The notes below the pieces were generated by a model. It was given only the letters and a program-made list of their open reading frames with translations, did not search any database and had not been told where the DNA came from. Source: Microcystis aeruginosa Ma_MB_S_20031200_S102 (GTDB lineage: Bacteria > Cyanobacteriota > Cyanobacteriia > Cyanobacteriales > Microcystaceae). From it: DNA of 64,000 nucleotides. The stretch covers positions 1-64,000 of the forward strand of contig SFBI01000102.1 of NCBI GenBank assembly GCA_007095845.1, given 5' to 3'. This document shows, one piece after another, positions 43,613 to 53,255 of the stretch; positions within the stretch are counted from its first letter, which is position 1; every line of letters begins with the position of its first letter. The position numbers were made by a program, and so were the translations under genes.

Positions 43613-45115
43613 ATGGCTTTTAGCCGTTCTAGCGGTATTTTGCTTCATCCCACCAGTCACCCCGGACGTTACGGGATTGGAGAACTAGGTAGGGAAGCCT
43701 ATCAATTTATCGATTTTTTGGCTCAAAGTGGTCAAAAACTCTGGCAAATTCTCCCTTTAGGTCCCACGGGGTACGGTAACTCTCCCTACATGAGTTTTAG
43801 TGCCATTGCTGGCAATCATCTCCTGATTAGTCTCGATATTCTTCGGGAAAAAAACCTGCTTAGTGAGGCAGATTTCGAGGATATTCCCGATTTTCCCCTC
43901 GATCAAGTGGATTTCGATAAATTGATCGCATGGAAAATTCCCCTACTTAGAAAGGCGGCGAGCAATTTTGTCAAGGGTTCTGACACAATTCTTTACAAAC
44001 AGTTTGCTGGCTTTTGTGGTGGCAATGCTGATTGGTTAGAGGATTATGCCCTATTTATGGCTTTATCCCACGCTTACCAGGGTAAAGTCTGGATGGAATG
44101 GCCGACAGAAATTCGCGAACGTCATTGGGGTGCGTTGGAAACACCGAAACAGGAGTTACAAGAGGAGATTTTTCTGCACAAATTCCTGCAATTTGAGTTT
44201 TTTGAGCAGTGGTTAGCCCTAAAACGCTATGCTAACTCCCTCGGTATCGAGATTATCGGTGATATCCCCATTTATGTCTCCCATAATAGCGCCGATGTTT
44301 GGGCAAATCCGCAGGTTTTCCGACTAGATCCCCAAACTGGTAATCCCTTGGAAGTGGCCGGGGTTCCCCCGGATTATTTCTCAGAAACGGGGCAATTATG
44401 GGGAAATCCTCTCTATAACTGGGATCATCTCAAAAATACGGGCTTTGATTGGTGGGTACGCCGTTTAAAAGGGGTTCTTTCCCTCGTCGATATCATCCGT
44501 ATCGATCATTTTCGCGGATTAGAGGCCTATTGGGCCGTGGCTTTTGGCCAGGAAAACGCTATTAATGGTCATTGGCTAAAGGCCCCGGGTTATGATCTGT
44601 TTAATACTATTGGCGCTCGTTTGGGTAAATTGCCGATTATTGCCGAAGATTTGGGCGATATTGACCAAGCAGTTCTAGATTTTCGCGATCACTTTGCCTT
44701 CCCGGGGATGAAGATTCTTCACTTCGCTTTTGGGGGTGATGCGGGTAATCCCTATCTTCCTTTTAACGTCGAACGCAACTGTGTGATTTATACCGGCACT
44801 CACGATAATAATACTACTGTGGGCTGGTTTCAGGATAACGCCAATGACTACGAAAAAGCGCGACTATATCAATATCTTGGCGCTCCCAGTGGTCAGGGAG
44901 TGGCTTGGGATCTGATTCGACTTGCCTATAGTTCCGTGGCTAATCAGGCGATCGTACCGTTACAGGATGTGTTAGGTTTAGGATCGGATGCGCGGATGAA
45001 TACCCCCAGTGTCGCAGAAGGGAATTGGTCATGGCGCTATCGTCAGGAAGCTTTAACCAGAGAATATAGCGAGAGATTGCGAGATTTAGTCAATTTTTTT
45101 GGCAGAAATCGTTAA
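43613..45115 (+). CDS. malQ: 4-alpha-glucanotransferase (amylomaltase)
   Basis: 500 aa, typical for the GH77 family. It transfers alpha-1,4-glucan segments and helps use glycogen breakdown products. Signatures: SGILLHPTSHPGRYGIGELG, QILPLGPTGYGNSPYMSFSA, GDIPIYVSHNSADVWANPQV, RIDHFRGLEAYWAV with the catalytic Asp, LPIIAEDLGDID with the acid/base Glu, and YTGTHDNNTTVGW with the transition-state Asp. Monocistronic in appearance, with a terminator just downstream. Confidence 0.96.
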   Translation: MAFSRSSGILLHPTSHPGRYGIGELGREAYQFIDFLAQSGQKLWQILPLGPTGYGNSPYMSFSAIAGNHLLISLDILREKNLLSEADFEDIPDFPLDQVDFDKLIAWKIPLLRKAASNFVKGSDTILYKQFAGFCGGNADWLEDYALFMALSHAYQGKVWMEWPTEIRERHWGALETPKQELQEEIFLHKFLQFEFFEQWLALKRYANSLGIEIIGDIPIYVSHNSADVWANPQVFRLDPQTGNPLEVAGVPPDYFSETGQLWGNPLYNWDHLKNTGFDWWVRRLKGVLSLVDIIRIDHFRGLEAYWAVAFGQENAINGHWLKAPGYDLFNTIGARLGKLPIIAEDLGDIDQAVLDFRDHFAFPGMKILHFAFGGDAGNPYLPFNVERNCVIYTGTHDNNTTVGWFQDNANDYEKARLYQYLGAPSGQGVAWDLIRLAYSSVANQAIVPLQDVLGLGSDARMNTPSVAEGNWSWRYRQEALTREYSERLRDLVNFFGRNR

Positions 45116-45132
45116 ATCTCAATCCTTTTTTC

Positions 45133-45159
45133 GAGACGTTACTCCTAACGTCTCTTTTT
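45133..45159 (+). terminator. rho-independent terminator of malQ
   Basis: GAGACGTTA (45133-45141) pairs perfectly with TAACGTCTC (45146-45154) around CTCC, followed by TTTTT. The preceding A/T stretch may also let it act on the opposite strand. Confidence 0.85.
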
Positions 45160-45165
45160 GTCTGG

Positions 45166-45591
45166 TTAATGTGGGTGAGAATTTTTTAGCAATCTTTGCC
45201 GGATGCGATCGAGATTTTCTTGACTATTGACGGGTAAATGGGGTAGGGGTAATTCTAAATTGGGCCAATTACTCAAATCATGACAGGGACAGGATAAACC
45301 CGATTGGCCCAGTACCTCAATTGGTACTGGTATAGTACAACGAGCGCAGGGATGAAATTCCCATTGAGGGGAAAGTAAGTCTTGGATAGTTTGTTGAGTA
45401 CCTTCTAGGTAACAATCGCCACTTTCAGGATCGAGCATTTTTTGCCAACAATCTTCAAACTCCGACGAATAGCGATCGCCATTGAAGATAGGCAGCGGAA
45501 ATAGCATAGCTTGGTTTTTGGGACAAATAACTTTTTTTCCCAATTGAAACCAATGGGCGAGATACTGTTTAACTGCGGAGGTGTCTGACAT
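45166..45591 (-). CDS. conserved cyanobacterial protein with Cys pairs
   Basis: 141 aa. VKQYLAHWFQLGKKVICPKN at the N-terminus is followed by a central acidic stretch and two Cys pairs (CARCTIPVPIEVL, LSCPCHDL) that could bind zinc. I recognise the type as conserved in cyanobacteria but without known function. No membrane helix. It shares the intergenic region with malQ (convergent) and starts about 130 bp from the argF end. Confidence 0.7.
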   Translation of the reverse strand: MSDTSAVKQYLAHWFQLGKKVICPKNQAMLFPLPIFNGDRYSSEFEDCWQKMLDPESGDCYLEGTQQTIQDLLSPQWEFHPCARCTIPVPIEVLGQSGLSCPCHDLSNWPNLELPLPHLPVNSQENLDRIRQRLLKNSHPH

Positions 45592-45723
45592 ATAGTTTGT
45601 GTGGAGGCTGCCCTGATGATTGCTCTTATCCTCAATCCTAGCGTTAACTTCTGGTGTCGGACAGGTCTTAGGATGATTGATGATCGAGTTTAATAATTAT
45701 TTTAGGTAACTGAGCATTGGGAG

Positions 45724-46650
45724 CTAGATTAATCCCAATAAACTCACCATTAAAGCTTTTTGGGCGTGCATCCGATTTTCCGCTTGCTCCCAGACTTTTG
45801 ATTGTACACCCTCGATCGCCCCGTCGGTAATTTCTTCACCCCGGTGAGCAGGTAAACAATGGAGAATAATCGCGTCTTTGTCAGCGTGACTCATTAGCTG
45901 TTCATTGACTTGGTAGGGCTGAAAAACGGGAATTCGGGCATCAGCGAGGCTTTCCTGTCCCATACTTGCCCAGACATCAGTATAGACCACCTGAGAGTCT
46001 TTCACGGCCATAACGGGATCGTCGGTAATTAAGATTTTACTACCGGTTTTCTCGCCTATAGCTTGGGCGCTGGCGACAATTTCCCCATCCGGTTGATAGT
46101 TTGCGGGGGAAGCAACCCGCACATTTAACCCCATCAAAGCGCCACCTAAGAGGAGAGAATTAGCGACATTATTACCATCCCCCACATAGGTGAGGTTAAT
46201 TCCCCGTAAAGTCTGAAAAGTCTCTTGGATAGTCTGTAAATCGGCTAATATCTGACAGGGATGTTCTAAATCCGTTAAAGCGTTGATAATTGGAATGCGC
46301 GAATAATTAGCAAAAGCTTCTAAATCCTCTTGTTTAAAGGTGCGAACCGCGAGAATATCGAGATAGCGATCGAGTACCCTGGCTGTATCGGCTAAGGGTT
46401 CCCCGCGCCCCACTTGGGTTACACTGGGATTGAGATCGATCACCTGTCCCCCTAACTGGTACATAGCGACGGTAAAGGAAACCCGGGTCCTGGTGGAAGC
46501 TTTATAAAATAGCAATCCTAAGACTTTGTTGCAGCTAGGGTTAAGATTACCAGCTTTAAGCTCTGCCGATAGATTGAGTAGGGCGCTGATTTCTTGGCTA
46601 CTCATGTCGGTTATTCTTAAAACATCTCGTCCTTTTAAAGTGGCTACCAT
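45724..46650 (-). CDS. argF: ornithine carbamoyltransferase
   Basis: 308 aa. It makes citrulline from ornithine and carbamoyl phosphate. Motifs: FYKASTRTRVSFTVAMYQLG (carbamoyl phosphate site), LEHPCQILADLQTI, and VYTDVWASMGQE and HCLPAHRGEEITDG (the ornithine loop HCLP). Length and motif order are complete. It stands alone on its strand; no arginine repressor site was seen. Confidence 0.96.
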   Translation of the reverse strand: MVATLKGRDVLRITDMSSQEISALLNLSAELKAGNLNPSCNKVLGLLFYKASTRTRVSFTVAMYQLGGQVIDLNPSVTQVGRGEPLADTARVLDRYLDILAVRTFKQEDLEAFANYSRIPIINALTDLEHPCQILADLQTIQETFQTLRGINLTYVGDGNNVANSLLLGGALMGLNVRVASPANYQPDGEIVASAQAIGEKTGSKILITDDPVMAVKDSQVVYTDVWASMGQESLADARIPVFQPYQVNEQLMSHADKDAIILHCLPAHRGEEITDGAIEGVQSKVWEQAENRMHAQKALMVSLLGLI

Positions 46651-47014
46651 TGGTTTTTCTCTCGATAAACAGGGGTTTTGATTGGCTTTTATGGCAGTTA
46701 GCGAGGCTGCAAAAATCTTGGGTAAAGACCTTATTATAATCCAGTTTTTTCGCTATTAGGCAATTTTTCCCGAAAATTTTTGATTGTGGGGGATGTTAGT
46801 CCAGCTAACACCCCCCCACTTTTGCTGTTAAATTAGGTAGGTGTTAAAAATTGTCAGATTCCCCCTTATCAGGTGTTAAAAATTGTCAGATTTCCCCCTT
46901 ATCTAGGGGGGATTAAGGGGGGATCGGCACCCCCCTTATCAAGGTGGATCCCCCCGCCTATCGGCACCCCCCTTATCAAGCGGGGCAGGGGGGATCAAAC
47001 CCAAAATCTAATTT
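46651..47014. repeat. CCCCCTTATCA-type repeats in the argF upstream region
   Basis: From about 46820 the region carries two copies of GTGTTAAAAATTGTCAGATT with CCCCCTTATC units and GGGGGGATTAAGGGGGGATC palindromic parts, running to the tubulin-like gene stop. The inverted relatives lie at 31346-31425. The argF promoter should lie near 46660-46750 in the A/T-rich part. No gene accepted (a 72-codon frame at 46944 is repeat-derived). Confidence 0.6.
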
Positions 47015-50000
47015 CTACTTAACTAATTTTGCCCCACACTTAGAACAAAAATTAGACGAGGACGGGTTTTTGTGTCCACAATTACCGCAGATAATTAAAG
47101 CTGGGTTAGCCACTTCCGTCACCGGAGAAAGAGGAATTTCTCCAGCGCTATCCAACTTATAGTTATGGATTAACTGCAAAATAATTGCATCTTCCCGTTT
47201 ATATTCTGTATTGTCTTTTCCTCCTGTTAACTCCTCGGAACGTTGTTGTAAATATTCAATGAAAGTCCGATACAAAGCTTGTTTTTTCTCCAGAGTGGCT
47301 GCAGCCTGTAACTTAGCTGTCACCTGACTTTGAATTTTTTCCTTATCTTCGCGACAAGCTTTTACTTCTAACACCTGTACCGCATCTTCCCAACTGGTGG
47401 CGATATCGACTTTTTTTAATCCAGTTGCGGTTTTAATTTCATAGCGAATTGTTTTCTCATTAGTGACTCGATTGACTTCTGGAAAAAGCACTTTCAAAGC
47501 TCGGGCTGTTACTACCAATTGATAAATACTCGGATCTTCGGGAAAAACATCCCAGAAAGGCGGTTCCTTTTGGATATGTACGGGGATGGGTAAATCGCGA
47601 TTTTCCCCCATTTGTTGGGCGCGTTTAGCGAGAATAAATTCTCCTTTCCAGTCCTGATAGGATTGCCGCAAATCTCGCATTCCCTCCAGACAGCGTAGGG
47701 AAAAACCGCCAATTTCCTGCACGAAGACAAGACGATATTTTTCCACGTCTCCCAAGGGTTTAATATCGTCTTCGTTGGCAATAAATTCCCGCAGTTTCGG
47801 AATAATTTTTTGAGCTGCCGGGTTACTGGTGTTTCTTCCCCCAATCAGGGCAACATTTTGATTTAATTGGGGTGTAAAGCCCGCATCTTTTCCTCGCAAA
47901 ACCGCAGGATTGAGCATAATTAGGGGTCGCGATTTTTGGTAGGCAATGCGAAGATTATTGATAATATCAGTATCGTTGTTATAAATTTTTAACAAGCGAT
48001 CACAAGCGGCTAATTCCTTCTGAATGCGACTACTAGCGGGAGCATTTTGTAGGAGTTGATTAGCTTGGTTTAGGATAACTTTTTGAAAATCACCTTGACG
48101 AATATCGGCAATCTCGGTGATGTCAAATAAACGCATATTTTCGTCGGCACGGCGCGTTTCTTTCCAGAGGGGGCTAGATTGCTTTAAAATCTCTTCTGAG
48201 AGGGGTAAACAAAGGTTATCCATACCCGTATCGTAGGCATTTTTGTTACCAGCAATCCCCGAAGCAAATTGTTCGATAAAGTCTTGATAAAGACTATTCA
48301 ATTCTTGTCTGTCAAATAATTTAATCCCATTAATTAACAAAGCATCGGCACTATCAATCTGTTGGTTAGCTTGGAGATTAAATAGATCGCGACTTTGAAT
48401 TAATTTCTGACGAAAGCGATTAAAACGGCTTTCTAATTGATTAAGATGTTCCAGTAAACGATTAATAACCTCTACTCCTGCACCTCTGGTTTTTCGTTGA
48501 ATATTGGCCATTAAATAGCCTTCCAATCCCGTTAAAGCTTGTTCACAATATTCTTCCATCTTATCTTTTTTTGAGATATGAAGTTTATCTTTCAGATCAT
48601 TAATTTCTGCTAAGGCTGTGTCGTATTCCCGTTGACGTTTACTTTCGTTTTGACTCCAAACCTGTTCTTGATCGCGACGGAATTTTTCTCCTATGTCGGT
48701 AAAGATTTGTCGTACTAAAAGAATAAAACTCTCGGCAAATTTTACCCCACGGTTTCGATCTTCAAGGACATTATAAAACTCCATTTCTAGAGACTTTTTA
48801 CCCCGTTGAATAATTTCATCCCGATTACTATAAATCTTTTTCAGGTAATCGCCGTGCAGCCGTTCATCGGGACTCAATTCTAGTAAATGATTGCGTTTAA
48901 ATTCCTCGACTCTTGGTGTCAAATAATCATTAATAAATTGCAGAATTTTACCCTGTTCATTGCCTAAAATATTAACACCCTGTTTGGTACAAGATAGCCA
49001 ATTATCTTGATTGATTTCCTGACGAGTTTCGTTAGTCCATTGGGAGATTATGGCAATTAAAGAGCGATCCTTGTCAGCACATAAATCCATAATTAATTCC
49101 CCTTCGCTCAAGCGCATTTTTTTGAGGATATCACCTCTGACTAAATCCAACATTTGAGCGGGTAAAATCACGGAATCATTCAGCCACCAATTAATTAAAT
49201 CTTTGGCTAAACGTTCCGATAAGGAAGCACGAATTTGGGCAATAGGAATTTCAATAGTTGATAGTCCAAAACTCATAAATTGCTTAGGATAACCGCGACC
49301 ACCTGGGTCAGCTTGCGCCCAAGAACCCTTAATATTATCTCTAATGGAACGCTTATGGGGTGCAAAATCAGAGGTCATATCTAGGAAAATATTTTGGGCG
49401 ATCATTTCCCGAATTTGACCGAGTTTAAAATCACCTTCGCCATTTTTTGTCCCCACTAAATAGGTAAAATCAAAGGGGGGTAACTTACTAACCACTTCAT
49501 CGACTAAACCGCTGCTAAACTGTTGATGATATTCGGTTCTGTAGTCAGAAAAATAATTTAATTCCATCAAGGCAGCGTAACCATTAGCCAAAACTCGATC
49601 GCCGACACTAATCCCCGCAAATGCTTCAGGAGTGGGAACAATTGCCGTACTCAAAGGACTACTTTCTCCTCGTAACCAATTACGAATACAGTAACCTAGA
49701 TCGATTAACATTCCGCTACCCGTACCACCGTTTAAAGACCCCGTGGTAAAGACATTAATAGCACTATTACTTACTTTAATTCCATAGCGATCAAGCATAA
49801 AGTTTTCTTGTCCCTTTACCCGTCTCACCGCATCTAGAAATTTTCTTTGGATATCATGATAATTACAAAATAAAGCAAAACGACCGCAGGCGCGAATTTG
49901 TCCCGCTCCCGCTTCCAGGGAAGTAATATTTCTCTCTAATTCCGGGGGAAACCAACTATTAATCCAGGGATATCTATCCATGTCAGATACCATCTCCTGT

Positions 50001-50251
50001 ACCTGTTTTCCACTCACCCGAGCCCAGTGTTTTTCGTTATCTTTAAAAGCACTGCCGGCAGCTTCAGGATTACTGATTTTATAATCCTTATCCGTGTCAA
50101 CCACCAAAAAGCTGACAATCGGAAAATTACTCAAACTGCCATAACTTTCCTCGATTAAACGACGCAATCGCGATAAAATTTCGTTACCCGTACCACCAAT
50201 ACCCACTAAAACCGTGGGAACCATGCTTTTTTCTTCCACTGCTGCTGGCAT
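47015..50251 (-). CDS. large tubulin/FtsZ-like (Tubulin_2) protein with C-terminal zinc ribbon
   Basis: 1078 aa. The N-terminus has VLVGIGGTGNEILSRLR (17-24 glycine loop) and, at 171-180, the tubulin-signature-like GSLNGGTGSG, both nucleotide-binding loops in the tubulin superfamily. FALFCNYHDIQRKFLDAVRR links them. The middle is helical/coiled coil (about 500-650; DLKDKLHISKKDKMEEYCEQ). The end is a zinc ribbon CGNCGHKNPSSSNFCSKCG with Cys at 1055, 1058, 1069 and 1072. It may be a GTP-dependent scaffold or filament; role unknown. rnz starts 2 bp upstream in the same direction, so it is cotranscribed with it. Confidence 0.85.
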   Translation of the reverse strand: MPAAVEEKSMVPTVLVGIGGTGNEILSRLRRLIEESYGSLSNFPIVSFLVVDTDKDYKISNPEAAGSAFKDNEKHWARVSGKQVQEMVSDMDRYPWINSWFPPELERNITSLEAGAGQIRACGRFALFCNYHDIQRKFLDAVRRVKGQENFMLDRYGIKVSNSAINVFTTGSLNGGTGSGMLIDLGYCIRNWLRGESSPLSTAIVPTPEAFAGISVGDRVLANGYAALMELNYFSDYRTEYHQQFSSGLVDEVVSKLPPFDFTYLVGTKNGEGDFKLGQIREMIAQNIFLDMTSDFAPHKRSIRDNIKGSWAQADPGGRGYPKQFMSFGLSTIEIPIAQIRASLSERLAKDLINWWLNDSVILPAQMLDLVRGDILKKMRLSEGELIMDLCADKDRSLIAIISQWTNETRQEINQDNWLSCTKQGVNILGNEQGKILQFINDYLTPRVEEFKRNHLLELSPDERLHGDYLKKIYSNRDEIIQRGKKSLEMEFYNVLEDRNRGVKFAESFILLVRQIFTDIGEKFRRDQEQVWSQNESKRQREYDTALAEINDLKDKLHISKKDKMEEYCEQALTGLEGYLMANIQRKTRGAGVEVINRLLEHLNQLESRFNRFRQKLIQSRDLFNLQANQQIDSADALLINGIKLFDRQELNSLYQDFIEQFASGIAGNKNAYDTGMDNLCLPLSEEILKQSSPLWKETRRADENMRLFDITEIADIRQGDFQKVILNQANQLLQNAPASSRIQKELAACDRLLKIYNNDTDIINNLRIAYQKSRPLIMLNPAVLRGKDAGFTPQLNQNVALIGGRNTSNPAAQKIIPKLREFIANEDDIKPLGDVEKYRLVFVQEIGGFSLRCLEGMRDLRQSYQDWKGEFILAKRAQQMGENRDLPIPVHIQKEPPFWDVFPEDPSIYQLVVTARALKVLFPEVNRVTNEKTIRYEIKTATGLKKVDIATSWEDAVQVLEVKACREDKEKIQSQVTAKLQAAATLEKKQALYRTFIEYLQQRSEELTGGKDNTEYKREDAIILQLIHNYKLDSAGEIPLSPVTEVANPALIICGNCGHKNPSSSNFCSKCGAKLVK

Positions 50252-50253
50252 AA

Positions 50254-51210
50254 TTACTTAACTCCTAAGACCATTTCTTGACGGTTGCGGGGGACTTCGT
50301 AGGTGAGGAAATCGTAGGCTAATTTAGTGTTAGGAAAAATTGCCCGCGCTTCCTCTAACAGATTGGAAATATCCAGAGAATTCCCCGGTAGATAACGGGG
50401 ACTAAAATGGGTCATTAATAACAATTTTACCTGGGCTGCCAAGGCCACCTGGGCTGCCATCGTCGAAGTGGAATGAACACTTTCAAAAGCTAACCCGGCA
50501 TCTTGGTGTGCAAAAGTCGCCTCATGAATTAGCACATCTGCATTCTGTGCCAATTCGATCGATCCTTCACAGAAAATAGTATCAGTACAATAGGCTATTT
50601 TACGGCCGATTTCCGTTTCTCCGCAGAGGGACTGACCGCGAATTTTGCTGCCATCGGGGAGGGTGACAGTTTCCCCCTTTTTCAGCTTGCCGTAAATTGG
50701 TCCGGGGGGAATACCTAAAGCGTTGGCTTTTTCCACATCAAAACGTCCAGGGCGGTCTTTTTCGGCGATACGATAACCGTGGGCGGGAATACGATGTTTC
50801 AATAGCTGACAGGAGACGGTAAATTCTTCATCTTCGTAGATTATGCCGGGGGCAATGGCATGGACACGCACCCGATTGGCTAAATTAGTATAGGAATACT
50901 TAGCACAAGCACGCAGATAGTCCCCTAGTCCGGGGGGTCCGTAGATATCAATATCCTGAGCAGAACCGGCTAATCCAATACTGGCTAACAGTCCCATTAA
51001 ACCAAAGATATGATCCCCGTGCATATGGGTGATAAAAATGCGTCGGATTTGGGAATTTTTCAGGTCGCTACGCAGTAACTGGTGTTGAGTTCCTTCTCCA
51101 CAGTCAAACAGCCATACCTCCGCCCTTTGCGGTAAACGAAGGGCGATACTAGAGACATTACGAGACCGAGTGGGAACCCCGGAACTGGTTCCTAAAAAAG
51201 TAATCTCCAC
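50254..51210 (-). CDS. rnz: ribonuclease Z (tRNase Z)
   Basis: 318 aa, the long-standing single-domain length. It trims the 3' trailer of pre-tRNA, fitting the absence of encoded CCA in the tRNA-Gly here. Key motifs: MEITFLGTSSGVPTRSRNVS at the N-terminus, FITHMHGDHIFGLMGLL (HxHxDH zinc site), GHRIPAHGYRIAEK, AYCTDTIFC, LIHEATFAHQD, and VKLLLMTHFSPRYL near the C-terminus. The tubulin-like gene follows 2 bp after its end. Confidence 0.95.
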   Translation of the reverse strand: MEITFLGTSSGVPTRSRNVSSIALRLPQRAEVWLFDCGEGTQHQLLRSDLKNSQIRRIFITHMHGDHIFGLMGLLASIGLAGSAQDIDIYGPPGLGDYLRACAKYSYTNLANRVRVHAIAPGIIYEDEEFTVSCQLLKHRIPAHGYRIAEKDRPGRFDVEKANALGIPPGPIYGKLKKGETVTLPDGSKIRGQSLCGETEIGRKIAYCTDTIFCEGSIELAQNADVLIHEATFAHQDAGLAFESVHSTSTMAAQVALAAQVKLLLMTHFSPRYLPGNSLDISNLLEEARAIFPNTKLAYDFLTYEVPRNRQEMVLGVK

Positions 51211-51912
51211 AGGATAGCTGTCAGGATAGATGATTCTTTTTCTAGTCTAGGCTGTTTTTATCGATTTCTCGATCGAATTGCTGCTTTTCTGTATTTCATC
51301 ACTTGAAAACAGAAAATCTTCTGATTTTGACCTAACTCTGCAATAACTACTGGCAGCCAGAAATACAACAGCGTCCACATCATACTTTGTGCTTTTTGTC
51401 AAAAAAACTTTTTTTTGCAATAAAACTACACAAAAAAAAGATCATCGTTATGGGTGAAATTGACTAATTTACCCGTCTTAATTAGGATTACCTTCTAGAT
51501 GTGGCAAGGGTTTTAACCATTGCTGCTCAAAAAAGCACAAAATAACCCATTATGAAATTTTATCAAATCGCTGTAACCTTCATAACATCGTTGTTAAATA
51601 AAAATTTTTCTCAATTAATTCTTAAGAATTTGTAAATATTGCGAAATGTTAATTTAAATATTCTCAAGTTTGTGGAGTCAATAAATAACTTTTGCTTATC
51701 TTTGTCCCAAATTGGGTTAGAAGTCAGGAGTCGGGTGATAGGGTGATAGGGTTTTGGGGTGTTGGGGTGTTAGGGTTTTAGTTGAAATTTCCCCACTTCC
51801 CCACTTCCCACTTCCCCACTTCCCCACTTCCCACTTCCCTAGAGTGATCTTTGGGACAAGATTAAGTTTAAAATCTGAAATAGATGATTTTTTTCAGGAT
51901 CGAGTCAAGTTT
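51211..51912. other. intergenic region, A/T-rich, with a composite repeat
   Basis: About 700 bases. 51211-51730 is A/T-rich with no gene. 51737-51840 carries the third copy of the telomere-like composite repeat. An open frame continues upstream from the fasciclin gene through this repeat and is not accepted as its N-terminus. Confidence 0.6.
51737..51840 (+). repeat. composite simple-sequence repeat, third copy
   Basis: GATAGGGTGATAGGGTTTTGG, then TTAGGG-like units, then TTAGTTGAAATTTCCCCACT, then CACTTCCC units. The spacer TTAGTTGAAATTTCC is shared with the other two copies (7640 and 16020). Confidence 0.85.
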
Positions 51913-52314
51913 ATGGCAGATATTGTCGATATTGCGGTCAGTGCCGATAATTTTAAAACTCTAGTGACGGCGGTACAAGCGGCTAATCTTGTGGATGCCC
52001 TAAAAAGTCCTGGCCCCTTCACGGTTTTTGCCCCCACCGATGAAGCTTTTGCCAAATTGCCCCCTGGGACGATTACAACCCTAGTGCAGAATATCCCCCA
52101 ATTAACCCGAATTCTCACCTATCACGTCGTTGCGGGCAAATATATGCAGGAAGATTTGGCAAAATTGGCTGTGGTGACTTCTCTAGAGGGTTCACCGATT
52201 CCCGTCGATTGTAGCGAAGGTTTTGAGGTGAAAAATGCCACGGTGGTTGCGGGTAATATCGAGGCGGATAATGGTGTGATCCACGTCATCGATACGGTGA
52301 TCCTGATGGGTTAG
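51913..52314 (+). CDS. fasciclin domain protein
   Basis: 133 aa from ATG 51913 (ATGGCAGATATT), which follows no strong ribosome site but gives a clean single FAS1 domain: [59 protein letters not shown], and [14 protein letters not shown] at the end. No signal peptide is visible, so it may be cytoplasmic or exported by another route. Cyanobacterial single FAS1 proteins often respond to stress; function unknown. The 160-bp upstream open frame is repeat DNA. Confidence 0.88.
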   Translation: MADIVDIAVSADNFKTLVTAVQAANLVDALKSPGPFTVFAPTDEAFAKLPPGTITTLVQNIPQLTRILTYHVVAGKYMQEDLAKLAVVTSLEGSPIPVDCSEGFEVKNATVVAGNIEADNGVIHVIDTVILMG

Positions 52315-53255
52315 TTTTTGACTGGCTTTTCCTCGGGCTGCATCTAGGGCAAACCTGTCCTAATTTAGCAACCAAATATACAGACACTTTTGCTTATTTG
52401 TGTGTTTGATGATCGACGGAGGAAAAGGCCCACTGTTTGCGGTTATTGAAAATTTGGCTTTAAAACTCTGCCATTGAGCGGAGTGGAGGGTAGGGTTGAT
52501 TACTTTAACTTTTTTATCCAATCTCTAACAAATTCTGCCGCAGAGATTTGTTTTTGTTGAGCATACCATTTTAGTTTTTCTAGTTGCTCTTCGGAAAGTC
52601 GCAGTTGTAAGATAGCCTTGCTATGGCATTGTAAATAGACTAGAACGTTAGCATACCAAAGGTAACCTCCTTGAAGTTAAAACTCCCGTGAGCGGTATAA
52701 AAAAGACACGGACGCTCATGTTAGTGGTTGAGCTTCCTTGTACAGAGGAGCGAATAACCTCCTAAAAAACATATATGACGCGATGTGCAAGTAAAAACGA
52801 CGGAATCAGGGTTCTGTCTGGGGGTTAGTAGCTTGTCTGAGACTAAGTCCGGTTATTAAAAACTGATTATTTATTCCCCTTTGCCGTTCGGTGGTTCGGC
52901 GGTTCAGCTGAGCTCAGTCGAACGGCGTGAGCTTTTGTCAAACGCTCGATCGAACGCTGAGTTCACGGCCGAAGCCCACACCCCAATTTATAATTGATAA
53001 TTTATAATTCATAATTTCCGCTTCCCACTCTGGTGCTTCCTTAATTTGGACTATTCTGGCCGAAGACCGATCGCAAAGACTTGAAATCTGTTCTAACAAT
53101 AGTTACACTTCTTTAGAATAGATACACTTTTCAAGGGATAATGTAGGTTAGCTAACTCTTGCACTTAACCGTCGAGATTGTTGGGCTTATATTTGACCCT
53201 GAATATAAAAAGCGTCTAAGTGGACACTAAATTGTCAATAGGAGGAGCGTAGTCA
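52315..53255. other. 941-base region with remnants and repeats upstream of psbB
   Basis: Contains a ribbon-helix-helix-like remnant on the minus strand (52500-52682), a GACTAAGTCCGGTTATT repeat fragment (52849-52885), a segment of the CGAACGG/CTGAGTTC repeat (about 52890-52980), and the psbB leader. The last 150 bases hold its promoter; GGAGGA (53241-53246) is its ribosome site, 9 bp from ATG. Confidence 0.6.
52500..52682 (-). pseudogene. ribbon-helix-helix-like antitoxin remnant
   Basis: Frame ending at 52500 encodes SKAILQLRLSEEQLEKLKWY, then AQQKQISAAEFVRDWIKKLK: a typical RHH beta strand and two helices. No ATG, GTG or TTG start lies in frame before a stop, although AGGAGGT with an out-of-frame ATG lies upstream at about 52650-52670. 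One frameshift probably broke it. No toxin remnant recognised next to it. Confidence 0.4.

Noticed and set aside
46944-47162. 72-codon + frame at the end of the tubulin-like gene
   Set aside because: Made of the CCCCCTTATCAAG repeat and antisense zinc-ribbon sequence.
51754-51912. N-terminal extension of the fasciclin gene
   Set aside because: It encodes low-complexity PHFP units from the composite repeat; the FAS1 domain starts cleanly at 51913.
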